Source: DASUBN01 sp050261675
Lineage (GTDB): Bacteria; Pseudomonadota; Gammaproteobacteria; Natronospirales; REEB76
Assembly: GCA_050261675.1 (NCBI GenBank)
Contig: JBLNDO010000043.1
Coordinates: 1-64,000 of the forward strand
Reading direction: 5' to 3'
DNA: 64,000 nt
This document shows positions 34,929 through 43,331 of the stretch, one piece after another. Made by a program: the position numbers and the translations under genes. Numbering within the stretch: the first letter of the stretch is position 1; every line of letters starts with the position of its first letter. The notes under the pieces are model-generated. The model saw only the letters and a list, made by a program, of their open reading frames with translations. It searched no databases and was not told the origin of the DNA.

Positions 34929-35749
34929 GCCCGGTTGAGCTTCCCATCGGCATTTTCGATTCCGGCGTGGGCGGTTTGACCGTCCTCAAGGCGCTGCGCG
35001 CGCGCCTGCCCCAGGAACACCTCCTGTATCTCGGCGATACCGCGCGGCTGCCCTACGGCACCAAGGGGCCGGACACGGTTGCCCGCTACGCCGTGCAGGC
35101 GGCCGGCCATCTCGTCGGTCGCGGCATCAAGCTCCTGGTGGTGGCCTGCAACACCGCTTCCGCCGTCGCCATGCCGGAACTCACGCGGCAGTTCGCGCCG
35201 TTGCCCATCATCGGTGTGGTGGAGGCGGGCGCGGAAGCGGCAGCGAAGGCTTCGAAGAGCGGCCACATCGCCGTGCTTGCCACCGAGAGCACCGTGCAGG
35301 GCGGCGCCTACGAGCGTGCCATCCACGCGTTCCGGAAGGATGCCCGGGTCTATTCCCAGGCCTGTTCGTTGTTCGTCGCCCTCGCTGAAGAGGGTTGGAC
35401 GAAAGGTCCGCTGGTGGAGTCCGTGGTGCGGGAATACCTGCAGCCGCTCCTGGAGGAGAAGAGGCGCGACGGCCTGGACACCCTGGTGCTGGGTTGCACC
35501 CATTTCCCGCTGCTCGGGGACGCCATCGCCCGGGTGGCGGGTGCCGATGTGCGCATCGTGGACTCCGCCGAGACTGTGGCGGAGGCGGTGGCGGGGCTGC
35601 TCGCCACGAACAAGATCCCCCGGACCCACGACGCGCGGGGCGACGCTCGCCACCTCGCCACCGACGGCGCCCAGCGCTTCGCCCGCGTCGGGAGTCTGTT
35701 TTTAGGCGAGCAGATCAAGCCGCAAGACGTGGAGATCGTGGACCTATAA
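34925..35749 (+). CDS. murI: Glutamate racemase
   Basis: 274 residues, makes D-glutamate for peptidoglycan. The two catalytic Cys are in VVACNTAS (about 77) and LGCTHFPLL (about 188). The opening IGIFDSGVGGLTVL with its Asp and the late His region are present. The start is TTG at 34925, overlapping the fadD stop by 4 nt, an unusual partner for a cell-wall gene. It ends 50 bp before the permease gene, tail to tail. Confidence 0.93.
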   Translation: MSPVELPIGIFDSGVGGLTVLKALRARLPQEHLLYLGDTARLPYGTKGPDTVARYAVQAAGHLVGRGIKLLVVACNTASAVAMPELTRQFAPLPIIGVVEAGAEAAAKASKSGHIAVLATESTVQGGAYERAIHAFRKDARVYSQACSLFVALAEEGWTKGPLVESVVREYLQPLLEEKRRDGLDTLVLGCTHFPLLGDAIARVAGADVRIVDSAETVAEAVAGLLATNKIPRTHDARGDARHLATDGAQRFARVGSLFLGEQIKPQDVEIVDL

Positions 35750-35784
35750 AAAGAAAACGCCCCGCCGCTTGTGCGGCGGGGCGT
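35745..35784 (-). terminator. Terminator for the amino-acid permease
   Basis: ACGCCCCGCCGC (35757-35768) pairs with GCGGCGGGGCGT (35773-35784) across TTGT. On the minus strand it is followed by TTTTCTTTTT. The plus strand has no T-run, so it mainly serves the permease gene. Confidence 0.85.
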
Positions 35785-35799
35785 CCCGGCGAAAATCCC

Positions 35800-37401
35800 T
35801 CAGTGCAGCGTCTCGGCGCCGGCGGCCTCGACATGCAGCGTGCGCCAGCCGCTCTTGAGGCCCCAGACGAAGAAGCCTGCGCCGGCTACGGCCACCACCA
35901 ACAGATCCCAACCGTAGGGCAGGTAGCCTTTTCCGCCGAACTCGACGCTGCCGCCCCAAGACAGGGCAACCATCACGACCAGATAGCACAGCAGCCACCA
36001 GGCGCCGTTCAAGTGTTTCTTGAAGTCCTGCCAGCCGTTCTGGGATTCGTAATAGAACCACAAGGGCAACACGAATACCAAGCAACCGATGACCTGGGCG
36101 GGCAGCGGCCACTTTGCCCAATATAGGGCCAGCGTCGCCAGGGTGAACGCGATGCCGCCGATCCATTTCAAGGCGGGAAGCTTGAGGGGCCGCTTCGCAT
36201 CGGGTGCGGTATCGCGCAGCACCGCCACGGCCACCGGGCCCATGAGGTAGGAGACGATGCAAGCCACGGAGGTGACGTCCGCGCCCTTGTTCCAGCCTTT
36301 GAACCAGAAGAAGAACAGGAAGCTGACCGCGAGGTTCAGCCACATGGCGGGGCGCGGGATGCCGTAGACGGGATGAACGTATCCGAAGATCTTCGGCAGG
36401 ATGCCGTTCTTCTCCATGCCGTAGAGCATGCGGGTGCTGGAGGCGGTGTAGGTGGAGCCGGTGCCGCTCGGGCTCACGAAGGCATCGGCGTAGAGCAAGA
36501 GCGCCAGCAGGTTGAGGTTGAGGGCGAGCGCCAGTTGCGCGTAGGGCGAACTGAAATCGAGCCCGCTCCAGCCGTGGGCGGCGAGCAGATCGGAAGGCAC
36601 GGCGCCCAGGAACGCCACCTGCAGCAGCACGTAGATCACCGCGCAGATGAGGATGGAGCCGACCACGGCGATGGGCACGTCGCGCCCCGGGTTCTTGGCC
36701 TCGCCCGCCAGGTTCACCGGGCTCTGGAAACCGTTGAAGCTGAACACGATGCCGGCGGTGGCGACGGCGTTCAGTACCGCGGCGAGATTGCTGGCATGGG
36801 GACCGCCGTTGATACCCACGTTGAAATTGGCGGGATGAAAGCCGGCCATGATCAGTGAAATCGCCGTGAAGGCCGGCACCACCAGCTTGAACAGCGTGAT
36901 GGCGGTGTTGGTGCGGGCGAACACCTTCACGCTCCAGAAGTTCAAAAGGAAGTAGATGACGACCAGGACGGCGCCGATCGCCTGACCGGACAGCGTGACT
37001 TCGCCGTTGTGATAGAGGCTGCCGGCCCAGGGTTGGGCCCATGACCAAGGCCAGGAGGCCATGTATTGCACCGAGGCGAAGGCCTCCACCGGGATCACCG
37101 AGACTACCGAGATCCAGGCGGCCCAGGCGGTGATGGAGCCCACCAGTGTGCCGTGGGTGTAGAGGCCGAAGCGCACCATGCCGCCCGCCTCCGGGAACAT
37201 GGCGCCCAGCTCCGCGAACGCGAGCGCAACGGCGAGAATGACCACGGCGCCGATGACCCAGGCCCAGATGGCGTCCGGGCCGGCGAGGCGCGCCGCCTTG
37301 GCGGCGCCGAACAGCCAGCCGGAGCCGATGATGGAACCGATGCCGGTCATGGTCAGGGCGATGAGACCCACGTCACGGTGGTAGGAGGACTTGTTCGACA
37401 T
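35800..37401 (-). CDS. APC-family amino-acid permease
   Basis: 533 residues with 12 or more membrane helices. The APC consensus near the first helix is GIGSIIGSGWLFGAAKAA; FAELGAMFPEAGG follows in helix 2-3. The broken helix 6 has SFNGFQSPVNLAGEAKNPG. The size and sequence resemble the aspartate/glutamate proton symporter branch, but the substrate is not proven. AAGGAAA precedes the start at 37401. A small hairpin lies in the leader. Confidence 0.85.
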   Translation of the reverse strand: MSNKSSYHRDVGLIALTMTGIGSIIGSGWLFGAAKAARLAGPDAIWAWVIGAVVILAVALAFAELGAMFPEAGGMVRFGLYTHGTLVGSITAWAAWISVVSVIPVEAFASVQYMASWPWSWAQPWAGSLYHNGEVTLSGQAIGAVLVVIYFLLNFWSVKVFARTNTAITLFKLVVPAFTAISLIMAGFHPANFNVGINGGPHASNLAAVLNAVATAGIVFSFNGFQSPVNLAGEAKNPGRDVPIAVVGSILICAVIYVLLQVAFLGAVPSDLLAAHGWSGLDFSSPYAQLALALNLNLLALLLYADAFVSPSGTGSTYTASSTRMLYGMEKNGILPKIFGYVHPVYGIPRPAMWLNLAVSFLFFFWFKGWNKGADVTSVACIVSYLMGPVAVAVLRDTAPDAKRPLKLPALKWIGGIAFTLATLALYWAKWPLPAQVIGCLVFVLPLWFYYESQNGWQDFKKHLNGAWWLLCYLVVMVALSWGGSVEFGGKGYLPYGWDLLVVAVAGAGFFVWGLKSGWRTLHVEAAGAETLH

Positions 37402-37425
37402 GCGCTTTCCTTGGGGTGGGGGATG

Positions 37426-37443
37426 GGGCCGGTGCTCCGGCCC
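37426..37443 (-). promoter_or_regulatory. Hairpin in the permease leader
   Basis: GGGCCGG (37426-37432) pairs with CCGGCCC (37437-37443) across TGCT. It sits 25 bp upstream of the permease ATG and could affect translation. No wider riboswitch fold was seen. Confidence 0.3.
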
Positions 37444-37527
37444 TCGGGGATTTTTGGGGGCCCCATCATGGCAGCCTGGATGGACTGTCGCCAAGGGGGT
37501 AGGCGCACCAGTAGACTCACTCCAGCC

Positions 37528-38574
37528 ATGAAAGTTTCTTCCGGGGGCATCCGCGGGCCAGACCCGGCCCTGTTCGAGCGGCTGGCGCAGATGGCGCTCG
37601 CCAACCTCGACCGTGACTACCCCAACCACATCCAGCATCTGATGGATGGGGACAGTGACTTAGACCTACCCCGGGAACTCCATCCGGTCTTCTCCGGCGC
37701 CTATGACTGGCATTCGGCGGTGCACAACTACTGGATGCTGGTGCGCCTCCTGCGCCTTCATCCCGAGGGTGCTTTTGCGCCTCAAGCCCGCGCCTTCATC
37801 GGCCGGCGGCTCAACCCGGCCGATATGGCCCAGGAGTGCCGTTACTTCGACGACCCGCGCCGCGCTTCCTGGGAGCGCCCCTACGGCCTCGCTTGGGTCT
37901 TGCAGCTCGCGGCGGAATTGCACGAGTGGAATACCGCCGAGGCGCGTGCCTGGCGCACTACGCTCGCGCCGCTCGAGGCGGTGGCGCGGCAGCGCTTCCG
38001 CGCCTGGATGCCGAAGCTCTTCTATCCCATCCGCAGCGGCGAGCATTCCCAGACCGCCTTCGCCTTCGGTTTGGTGCACGACTGGGCCCGGACGACGGGC
38101 GACACAGCGATGCTGGAACTGGTGGGCGCCAAGGGCGTGGAGTTCCATCTTTTCGATGTGGACGCGCCCTTGCCCTACGAGCCCTCGGGCCAGGATTTCC
38201 TCTCCCCCTGCCTCGCGGAAGCGGATTTGATGCGCCGGGTTCTGCCGCAAAATCAATTTCGGGAATGGCTCACGAAGTTCCTGCCGCGGATACCGACGGA
38301 CGGCCGGAGCGATTGGCTGCCTGTGGCCGTGAGCCGCGATCCGAACGATCCGAAGCTTGCACATCTCGACGGCCTCAACTTGAGCCGCGCCTGGATGTTG
38401 CACGGCATCGTCGCCGGGATCGGTGCGGATGCCCGTTCCGGATCTCTGCATGCCGCGGCGCACGAACATACTCAAGTAGGGCTTGCAGGAATACGCGAGG
38501 AGCACTATGAGGGTAGTCACTGGCTCCCGAGTTTCGCCGTATATCTTCTAACAGGGCGGGGCATCAAGCCGTGA
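37528..38574 (+). CDS. DUF2891 protein
   Basis: 348 residues with no signal peptide. The family pattern is present: RELHPVFSGAYDWHSAVHNYW near residue 52 (one residue over a tight motif), RPYGLAWVLQLAAELHEW, FYPIRSGEHSQTAFAF and SPCLAEADLM. The repeated His and Arg in an alpha/alpha-barrel-like setting suggest a carbohydrate-active or hydrolase-like fold, which is only inferred. Its stop overlaps the mtgA start by 4 nt. Confidence 0.87.
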   Translation: MKVSSGGIRGPDPALFERLAQMALANLDRDYPNHIQHLMDGDSDLDLPRELHPVFSGAYDWHSAVHNYWMLVRLLRLHPEGAFAPQARAFIGRRLNPADMAQECRYFDDPRRASWERPYGLAWVLQLAAELHEWNTAEARAWRTTLAPLEAVARQRFRAWMPKLFYPIRSGEHSQTAFAFGLVHDWARTTGDTAMLELVGAKGVEFHLFDVDAPLPYEPSGQDFLSPCLAEADLMRRVLPQNQFREWLTKFLPRIPTDGRSDWLPVAVSRDPNDPKLAHLDGLNLSRAWMLHGIVAGIGADARSGSLHAAAHEHTQVGLAGIREEHYEGSHWLPSFAVYLLTGRGIKP

Positions 38575-39305
38575 ACAGGGGACTCGTTAAACGTTTCGCC
38601 TGGCGCTGCCTCACGCTCGCCTGGCTCTGGTTCCTGGCCACGGCCGTGGGCGTCGCTTTCCGCGGCGTGGCGAACCCCGCACAAAGCGCCTTCATGCAGG
38701 AGAAGCAGCTGGAGATCGAGGTGCGGGGCCTGCACGCCAAACTCCAATACCAGTGGACCGATTACCAGGACATCGCCCCCTACATGCGCCTCGCGGTGGT
38801 GACGGCCGAGGACCAGAATTTCCCCTACCACCACGGTTTCGACTGGGATGCGATCGTCGCCGCCCTGGAGCACAACGAGAAGAGCCGGCGCGTCCACGGC
38901 GCCAGCACCATCAGCCAGCAGACCGCCAAGAACCTGTGGCTCTGGCCGGGCCGCAGTTACGTGCGCAAGGCCGTGGAAGCCTGGTTCACCCTGCTGATGG
39001 AGGCGGAGTGGCCCAAGCGCCGCATCCTGGAGCTCTACCTCAACGTGGCGCAGTTTGACGACTACACCTTTGGCGTGGGCGCTGCGTCTCGCCAGCTGTT
39101 CGGCGTTGTGCCGAAGGCCTTGAAGCCCGAAGAGGCGGCGCTTCTGGCCGCGGCGTTGCCCGCGCCGGACCGCTTCGACGTGACGGACCCCTCGGATCAT
39201 CTGGTCAAGCAGCAGGCCTGGATACTGGATCAAATGGAGGGACTAGGCGGTCCCGATTACCTCGACGTGATTGACCCGCCTTCACCGCTACCGAAAAAGC
39301 GTTGA
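38571..39305 (+). CDS. mtgA: Monofunctional peptidoglycan glycosyltransferase
   Basis: 244 residues with one N-terminal membrane anchor (about 8-30). The family 51 motifs are visible: AEDQNFPYHHGFDW with the catalytic Glu, then GASTISQQTAKNLWLW, and RRILELYLNVAQFDDYTFG near the middle. It polymerises lipid II glycan strands in the periplasm. The GTG start at 38571 overlaps the DUF2891 stop. It ends just before the methyltransferase gene, tail to tail. Confidence 0.94.
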   Translation: MNRGLVKRFAWRCLTLAWLWFLATAVGVAFRGVANPAQSAFMQEKQLEIEVRGLHAKLQYQWTDYQDIAPYMRLAVVTAEDQNFPYHHGFDWDAIVAALEHNEKSRRVHGASTISQQTAKNLWLWPGRSYVRKAVEAWFTLLMEAEWPKRRILELYLNVAQFDDYTFGVGAASRQLFGVVPKALKPEEAALLAAALPAPDRFDVTDPSDHLVKQQAWILDQMEGLGGPDYLDVIDPPSPLPKKR

Positions 39306-39306
39306 A

Positions 39307-40170
39307 TCAGGTCCTCTCGAAGATGGCGATACCGCTGGCGCGGCGCATACGTTCACGTGCTCCAGGCATAAGCACCGCCTGCAGCGCGGCGATGAATTTG
39401 ATGAATAGGGGAAGCTCCAGCCGCTTGAGTCGGCGTGCTTCGATGGGAATGGACAAAAAGCCCGCCGGCGTCCAGCCGAGCGGCCGGAAGAATTCCTGGC
39501 CTTCCGCCGGCGCGAACTTGAACGTCACGTTGTCGTTCTTGAGCATGTTCTTGCCGTGACGCCTTGCTAGGAACTGGAGCAATTGGGGCGAGGAAAGGTC
39601 CATGAGCCAGCGTTTAAAAGCCGTTGGCTGGCGCAGGTCTCTGGCCAGGGATTTCACCTCATCCGGGTCCAGGTAGACGAGCAGGCCCTCGGTGAGCACC
39701 AGTACCTTGTTGGCGGCGGCGCCGACTTTCGCGAACAGCGCGCGGCGTGCCTCCGGGTCCGCCAGGTCCGCCGCGTGGCGCTCCAGGCGGCAGAAGCACT
39801 TGGCATCCTTCAGGGCCTCGCGCTTGTATTCGATCATGGCCGGCAGGTCCGCCTCGACCCAGCGCAGCGTCGCCGGCAAGGCGAGCCGGTAGGGGCGGGT
39901 GTCGAGCCCGCAGGCGAGGTTCAGCACCGTGTCGAAGCCGTCTTCTTCCACGGCTTTCAAGATCAGCTCGTCCAGCACCTGCGTGCGCACGACGATGGGC
40001 CAGCCGGGCATGCCGATTTGCTTCGCGATCCCGGCGCCCCGCTCGCCGGCGAGCTGCTTCGCGTAGGGATCGTAGAACAGCGCGTCCTTCCGCTCGCTTT
40101 CCTGGGCGCGGTACACCGCAACCCAAAGCGCGGTGTCGGAGACGTTGCGGACAGCCGGTTCTTCAGCCAT
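39307..40170 (-). CDS. TIGR00027-type AdoMet-dependent methyltransferase, riboswitch-controlled
   Basis: 287 residues of the leucine carboxyl methyltransferase-like fold. The AdoMet motif is LNLACGLDTRPYRL; the opening TALWVAVYRAQESE and the middle VLTEGLLVYLDPDEV fit the family. Substrates of this branch are mostly unknown (O-methylation of polyketides or small acids). It has a c-di-GMP-I aptamer in its leader (40322-40416), so its expression should follow cyclic di-GMP. Its stop abuts mtgA. Confidence 0.85.
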   Translation of the reverse strand: MAEEPAVRNVSDTALWVAVYRAQESERKDALFYDPYAKQLAGERGAGIAKQIGMPGWPIVVRTQVLDELILKAVEEDGFDTVLNLACGLDTRPYRLALPATLRWVEADLPAMIEYKREALKDAKCFCRLERHAADLADPEARRALFAKVGAAANKVLVLTEGLLVYLDPDEVKSLARDLRQPTAFKRWLMDLSSPQLLQFLARRHGKNMLKNDNVTFKFAPAEGQEFFRPLGWTPAGFLSIPIEARRLKRLELPLFIKFIAALQAVLMPGARERMRRASGIAIFERT

Positions 40171-40212
40171 GGGTATTCATGCCCTGGTTGGACGCGCAGA
40201 AGGTATCAGGAA

Positions 40213-40249
40213 AAAGCAACGAGCGCCCCAAAAGGAAAGGGGTGCAAAC
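40213..40249 (-). promoter_or_regulatory. Expression platform of the c-di-GMP riboswitch
   Basis: GTTTGCACCCCTT (40249-40237 on the minus strand) is the exact complement of AAGGGGTGCAAAC inside the aptamer (40362-40350). After it come CCTTTTGGGG and, later, a TTTTT run (40216-40212). So the segment can pair either with the aptamer or locally (CCCC/GGGG at 40226-40229 and 40239-40242). It looks like a terminator/antiterminator switch. Confidence 0.6.
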
Positions 40250-40321
40250 TTTGTTGATGACGGGTCAGGGGTTCCGAAAGCCGGCCTGGGCAAGAGGGAG
40301 GGGCCCAGACACAGAGGGTTG

Positions 40322-40416
40322 GCACATTCGGTAATCCCGCCATCGTAGGGTTTGCACCCCTTAGACCGGTGACTTTGCGCCCCCGCCTTTCGACGGGTTT
40401 GCCGTTTTCGTGTGTC
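40322..40416 (-). promoter_or_regulatory. Cyclic di-GMP-I (GEMM-I) riboswitch aptamer
   Basis: On the minus strand the conserved blocks occur in the right order: ACGGCAAACC, a CCCGTC-GAAA-GGCGGG stem with its GAAA loop, GCGCAAAGTC, ACCGGTCTAA, then a variable P3 arm, then GATGGCGGGATTACCGA. CACA near the 5' end pairs with TGTG at the 3' end as P1. This is the consensus of the class I aptamer that binds c-di-GMP. It is placed 150 nt before the methyltransferase ATG. Confidence 0.9.
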
Positions 40417-40423
40417 GCAAAGG

Positions 40424-40451
40424 ATTCTAGCACCTAGGGACGGGAACACAA
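40424..40451 (-). promoter_or_regulatory. Sigma70-like promoter of the riboswitch transcript
   Basis: On the minus strand TTGTGT (40451-40446) and TAGAAT (40429-40424, in TGCTAGAAT) are separated by 16 nt. Initiation 6-8 nt later would begin just before the aptamer. Confidence 0.6.
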
Positions 40452-40463
40452 CCGTGAACATAT

Positions 40464-41270
40464 TCACGTTTTTGACGAGATATCCCTCAGAAACTCGACC
40501 AATCCGAGCCGACGGCCCACGGCCAGCGCGCCCTCGGGCCATAGGGCCTTCAGGGCCATGAGCAGCCGCACCGGTTTCGGGTTCACCACCACTTCGATAT
40601 GTCGTGTATTTAACACACGTAGCAAGGCCCGGGCCACGTCTCCCGGGTGGGAGGCGCCGATGCTCTTCGGCGGTGCCACCTGTTTGCGCGAGAACATGCC
40701 GGTCTCGTCCACGAAGCCGGGGCAGATCACCGATACCGCCACGCCCAAGTTCCGCAGTTCGGCGGCGAGGGAGATGCTCCATTCGGCGAGACCGCTCTTG
40801 CTGGCGGAATACGCGGCGCCATAGGGCATGCCGGTGCGCCCCGCGAGGGAGGCGATGTTCACCACGTGGCCGCTTTTCCGCTCCAGCATCCCCGGGAGCA
40901 CTTCGCGGGTGAGTAGCATGGGCGCGAGCAGGTTGGTGGCGATGATGCGTTCCATGGTCGCCGGGTCCTTCTCGGCGAAGAACCCGAGTTCCTCCACACC
41001 GGCGTTGTTCACGAGCACGTCGATGCGGTGGAATTCCGTAAGTGCCCGCGCCGCAAGCGCGCGACGGTCGTTGGCGGCGGTCACGTCGCAGTGCTGCGCG
41101 AAGCGCTTGCCCTCACCCGGCAACGAGCGTATTACCTCGTCGAGCTTGTCCTGGTTGCGCGCCGCGAGCAGCAGGTCCGCGCCCTCGGCGGCGAGGGTGC
41201 GCGCCATGACCGCGCCCAGCCCCTGGGAGGCGCCGGTAACTACGATGGCCTTGCCGCTTAAGCTGCCCAT
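40464..41270 (-). CDS. Short-chain dehydrogenase (SDR)
   Basis: 268 residues. Cofactor loop TGASQGLGAVMA, NAG motif VLVNNAGVEEL, catalytic Ser in NIASLAGR and the Tyr-Lys pair in AAYSASKSGL. It resembles the DltE/YqjQ-like branch and the SDR at 32424 only in general. Its product is unknown. It ends upstream of the riboswitch promoter, which argues that the methyltransferase has its own transcript. Confidence 0.88.
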   Translation of the reverse strand: MGSLSGKAIVVTGASQGLGAVMARTLAAEGADLLLAARNQDKLDEVIRSLPGEGKRFAQHCDVTAANDRRALAARALTEFHRIDVLVNNAGVEELGFFAEKDPATMERIIATNLLAPMLLTREVLPGMLERKSGHVVNIASLAGRTGMPYGAAYSASKSGLAEWSISLAAELRNLGVAVSVICPGFVDETGMFSRKQVAPPKSIGASHPGDVARALLRVLNTRHIEVVVNPKPVRLLMALKALWPEGALAVGRRLGLVEFLRDISSKT

Positions 41271-41281
41271 GGAAACATCGT

Positions 41282-41309
41282 AAAAGAAAAACCCCGCTCC
41301 GCGGGGTTT
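41282..41309 (-). terminator. Terminator after the cytochrome c genes
   Basis: AAACCCCGC (41289-41297) pairs with GCGGGGTTT (41301-41309). On the minus strand the stem is followed by TTCTTTTA. It separates the cytochromes from the downstream dehydrogenase. Confidence 0.85.
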
Positions 41310-41332
41310 AACTCTCTTGTTTGGTTACCGGT

Positions 41333-41674
41333 TTAATCACCGGCCTTGGGGATCGTGCCCAGGGGGCCCGGCAGCCCGGACAGGTATTCGGCGATGTCCT
41401 TGATGTCCTGATCCGAGAGGTTCGCGGCCATGCCCTTCATGATGGGATTGCCGCGACCGCCATTCTTGTACTCATGCAGCGCCTGGATCAGGTAATCCTT
41501 GTATTGGCCCGCGAGGGCCGGGAACTGACCCGAGGTGCCGAGCGCGTCCTTGCCGTGGCAGGAGGTGCAGGGACCGCCCTGGAAGAGCTTCTCGCCGTTG
41601 GCGGCGTCGCCGTCGGCGAAGACCGCGGGGGCGGCGATCAAGAGAGCGGCGGCGAGGATGACTTTCTTGTTCAT
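41333..41674 (-). CDS. Exported mono-haem cytochrome c
   Basis: 113 residues with a signal peptide (1-20, ending VFA). The haem site is CTSCH (about 36-40) and the axial Met is in the region IMKGMAANLSDQDI. The final helix IAEYLSGL is typical of small class I cytochromes such as c553/c5. Periplasmic electron carrier. It follows the second cytochrome gene by 11 bp. Confidence 0.9.
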   Translation of the reverse strand: MNKKVILAAALLIAAPAVFADGDAANGEKLFQGGPCTSCHGKDALGTSGQFPALAGQYKDYLIQALHEYKNGGRGNPIMKGMAANLSDQDIKDIAEYLSGLPGPLGTIPKAGD

Positions 41675-41685
41675 GTTTCTACTCC

Positions 41686-42024
41686 TCACTTTCCGCCCGG
41701 GGCCTTGCCCAGGCTCTCGAAATAGGCGGCGATATCCTGCATCTGCTCGTCCGACAGGGAGGCGGCCTGGGCGTGCATGGTCTTGTGGCTGCGGTCGCCG
41801 GACTTGTATTCCTTGAGCGCCGCCACGATGTAGTCGGCATGCTGGCCCGCGAGCTTCGGCACCCGGTAGGTCGGGTATTCGGTGGTGTAGTTCGGGATGC
41901 CATGGCAGCCGATGCAGGCATAGGCATCGACCTTGCCCTTGGCGGGGTCGCCGCCGGCATGGGCAGAAAGGCTCACGCCAAGGGCGGCGGAGCCGAGGAT
42001 CAGGGCGAAGGCGCGGAGGCGCAT
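41686..42024 (-). CDS. Exported mono-haem cytochrome c
   Basis: 112 residues with a signal peptide (1-23, ending AHA). The haem site is CIGCH (about 37-41), with the axial Met in the HKTMHAQAASLSDEQM region and an IAAYFESL final helix. It is the paralogue of the next cytochrome (shared YxVPKLAGQ/FPALAGQ segment). The two are probably co-transcribed and form a periplasmic electron-transfer pair. A 165-bp gap separates it from divergent msrB. Confidence 0.9.
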   Translation of the reverse strand: MRLRAFALILGSAALGVSLSAHAGGDPAKGKVDAYACIGCHGIPNYTTEYPTYRVPKLAGQHADYIVAALKEYKSGDRSHKTMHAQAASLSDEQMQDIAAYFESLGKAPGGK

Positions 42025-42189
42025 CGGGAATCTCCCATTACTTGGAGGCGGGCGGGAATCTCAAGGGCGCCTAGGGTACCAAAACCGGGGGCCTTGCTGT
42101 AGCCGCCGCCCCGGTAATAGGGCCCGGCTCCGCCGGGTCCTAGGGGCCTGAAGCCGGGATTTTTGGCAATATTCGCCAGGAGGTGACCG

Positions 42190-42588
42190 ATGGAGAAGAT
42201 CAGGAAAACCGACGCCGAGTGGCAGCGCGAACTCACGCCCGAGCAGTACGCGGTGATGCGCAAGAAGGGGACCGAGCGCGCCTTCACCGGCAAGTACGTG
42301 GACAACAACGAGGCCGGTGTGTACCGCTGTGCCAGTTGCGGCAACCCCGTGTTCTCCTCGAATACCAAGTACGATTCCGGTTCCGGCTGGCCGAGCTTCA
42401 CCGCACCCGCCGCGCGGGAGAACGTGGAGATGCACCACGACAGCAGCCACTTCATGGAGCGCACCGAAGTGGTCTGCGCCAAGTGCGAAGCGCATCTCGG
42501 CCACGTGTTCCCGGACGGCCCCGGCCCCACCGGGCTGCGCTACTGCATCAACTCTTGTTCCCTCGATTTCAAGAAGGGCGAGAAATGA
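42190..42588 (+). CDS. msrB: Peptide-methionine (R)-S-oxide reductase
   Basis: 132 residues. It reduces the R-sulfoxide of methionine. Two zinc CxxC pairs are seen (CASCGNP and CAKCEAHLGH), and the catalytic Cys is in GLRYCINSCSLDF. The rest (GWPSFTAP, HMERTEV-like) is standard. The start follows AGGAGGTG (42178-42185). It overlaps alaX by 4 nt (ATGA). Confidence 0.95.
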   Translation: MEKIRKTDAEWQRELTPEQYAVMRKKGTERAFTGKYVDNNEAGVYRCASCGNPVFSSNTKYDSGSGWPSFTAPAARENVEMHHDSSHFMERTEVVCAKCEAHLGHVFPDGPGPTGLRYCINSCSLDFKKGEK

Positions 42589-43304
42589 CCGAACTCTTGT
42601 TCCGCGACGATGCCTATGCCACCGAGTTCGAGGCGGTGGTCACGGGCGGCGTTCCGGGCCGCCCGGTACTGGACCGGACCTTGTTCTACCCGGAAGGCGG
42701 CGGCCAACCGGGGGACACGGGCGTGCTCGTCCTGGACGATGGCCGCGAGCTCAAGGTGACCGACACCAAGAAGGGCGTGGAGCCTGGCGAGGTGGCCCAC
42801 CTACTCGCGGACCCCGCCCTGCTGCTGGCGCCCGGGACCCAGCTCAAGGGCCGCATTGATTGGGAGCGGCGTCACCGGCTCATGCGCATGCACACCTGCC
42901 TGCACCTGCTTTCCGCCGTGATCATCGCGCCCGTGACGGGCGGGGCGGTGGGGGACGGCTACGGCCGCCTGGATTTCGATCTGCCGGAGAGCCCCGAGCG
43001 GGAAGAGGTGCAGGAGAAGCTCAACGCGCTCATCCGCCGCGACGCGGCCGTGTCCTTCCGCTGGATCACCGACGCGGAGCTGGACGCGCAGCCTGAATTG
43101 GTGAAGACCCTGTCGGTGCAGCCGCCCCGGGGCGCCGGGCGCATCCGGCTCGTGAACGTGGAGGATATCGACCTGCAACCCTGCGGCGGCACCCACGTGA
43201 AACGCATCGGCGAGATCGGCGAAGTGCTGATCGCTAAGATCGAGAAGAAGGGCAAGCAGAACCGGCGCGTGAGGTTGGAGTTTCCAGTAGCTACAATTCC
43301 TTAA
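42585..43304 (+). CDS. alaX: Alanyl-tRNA editing protein
   Basis: 239 residues, a free-standing editing domain related to AlaRS. It hydrolyses Ser-tRNA(Ala) or Gly-tRNA(Ala). The zinc/active-site motif is HTCLHLL (an HxxxH) and the second is CGGTHV. The opening FYPEGGGQPGDTG is the typical loop. Coupled to msrB by overlap, so two protein-quality functions share a transcript. Confidence 0.93.
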   Translation: MTELLFRDDAYATEFEAVVTGGVPGRPVLDRTLFYPEGGGQPGDTGVLVLDDGRELKVTDTKKGVEPGEVAHLLADPALLLAPGTQLKGRIDWERRHRLMRMHTCLHLLSAVIIAPVTGGAVGDGYGRLDFDLPESPEREEVQEKLNALIRRDAAVSFRWITDAELDAQPELVKTLSVQPPRGAGRIRLVNVEDIDLQPCGGTHVKRIGEIGEVLIAKIEKKGKQNRRVRLEFPVATIP

Positions 43305-43331
43305 ATCGTTCGCCGGGGAGGGATCAAGACC

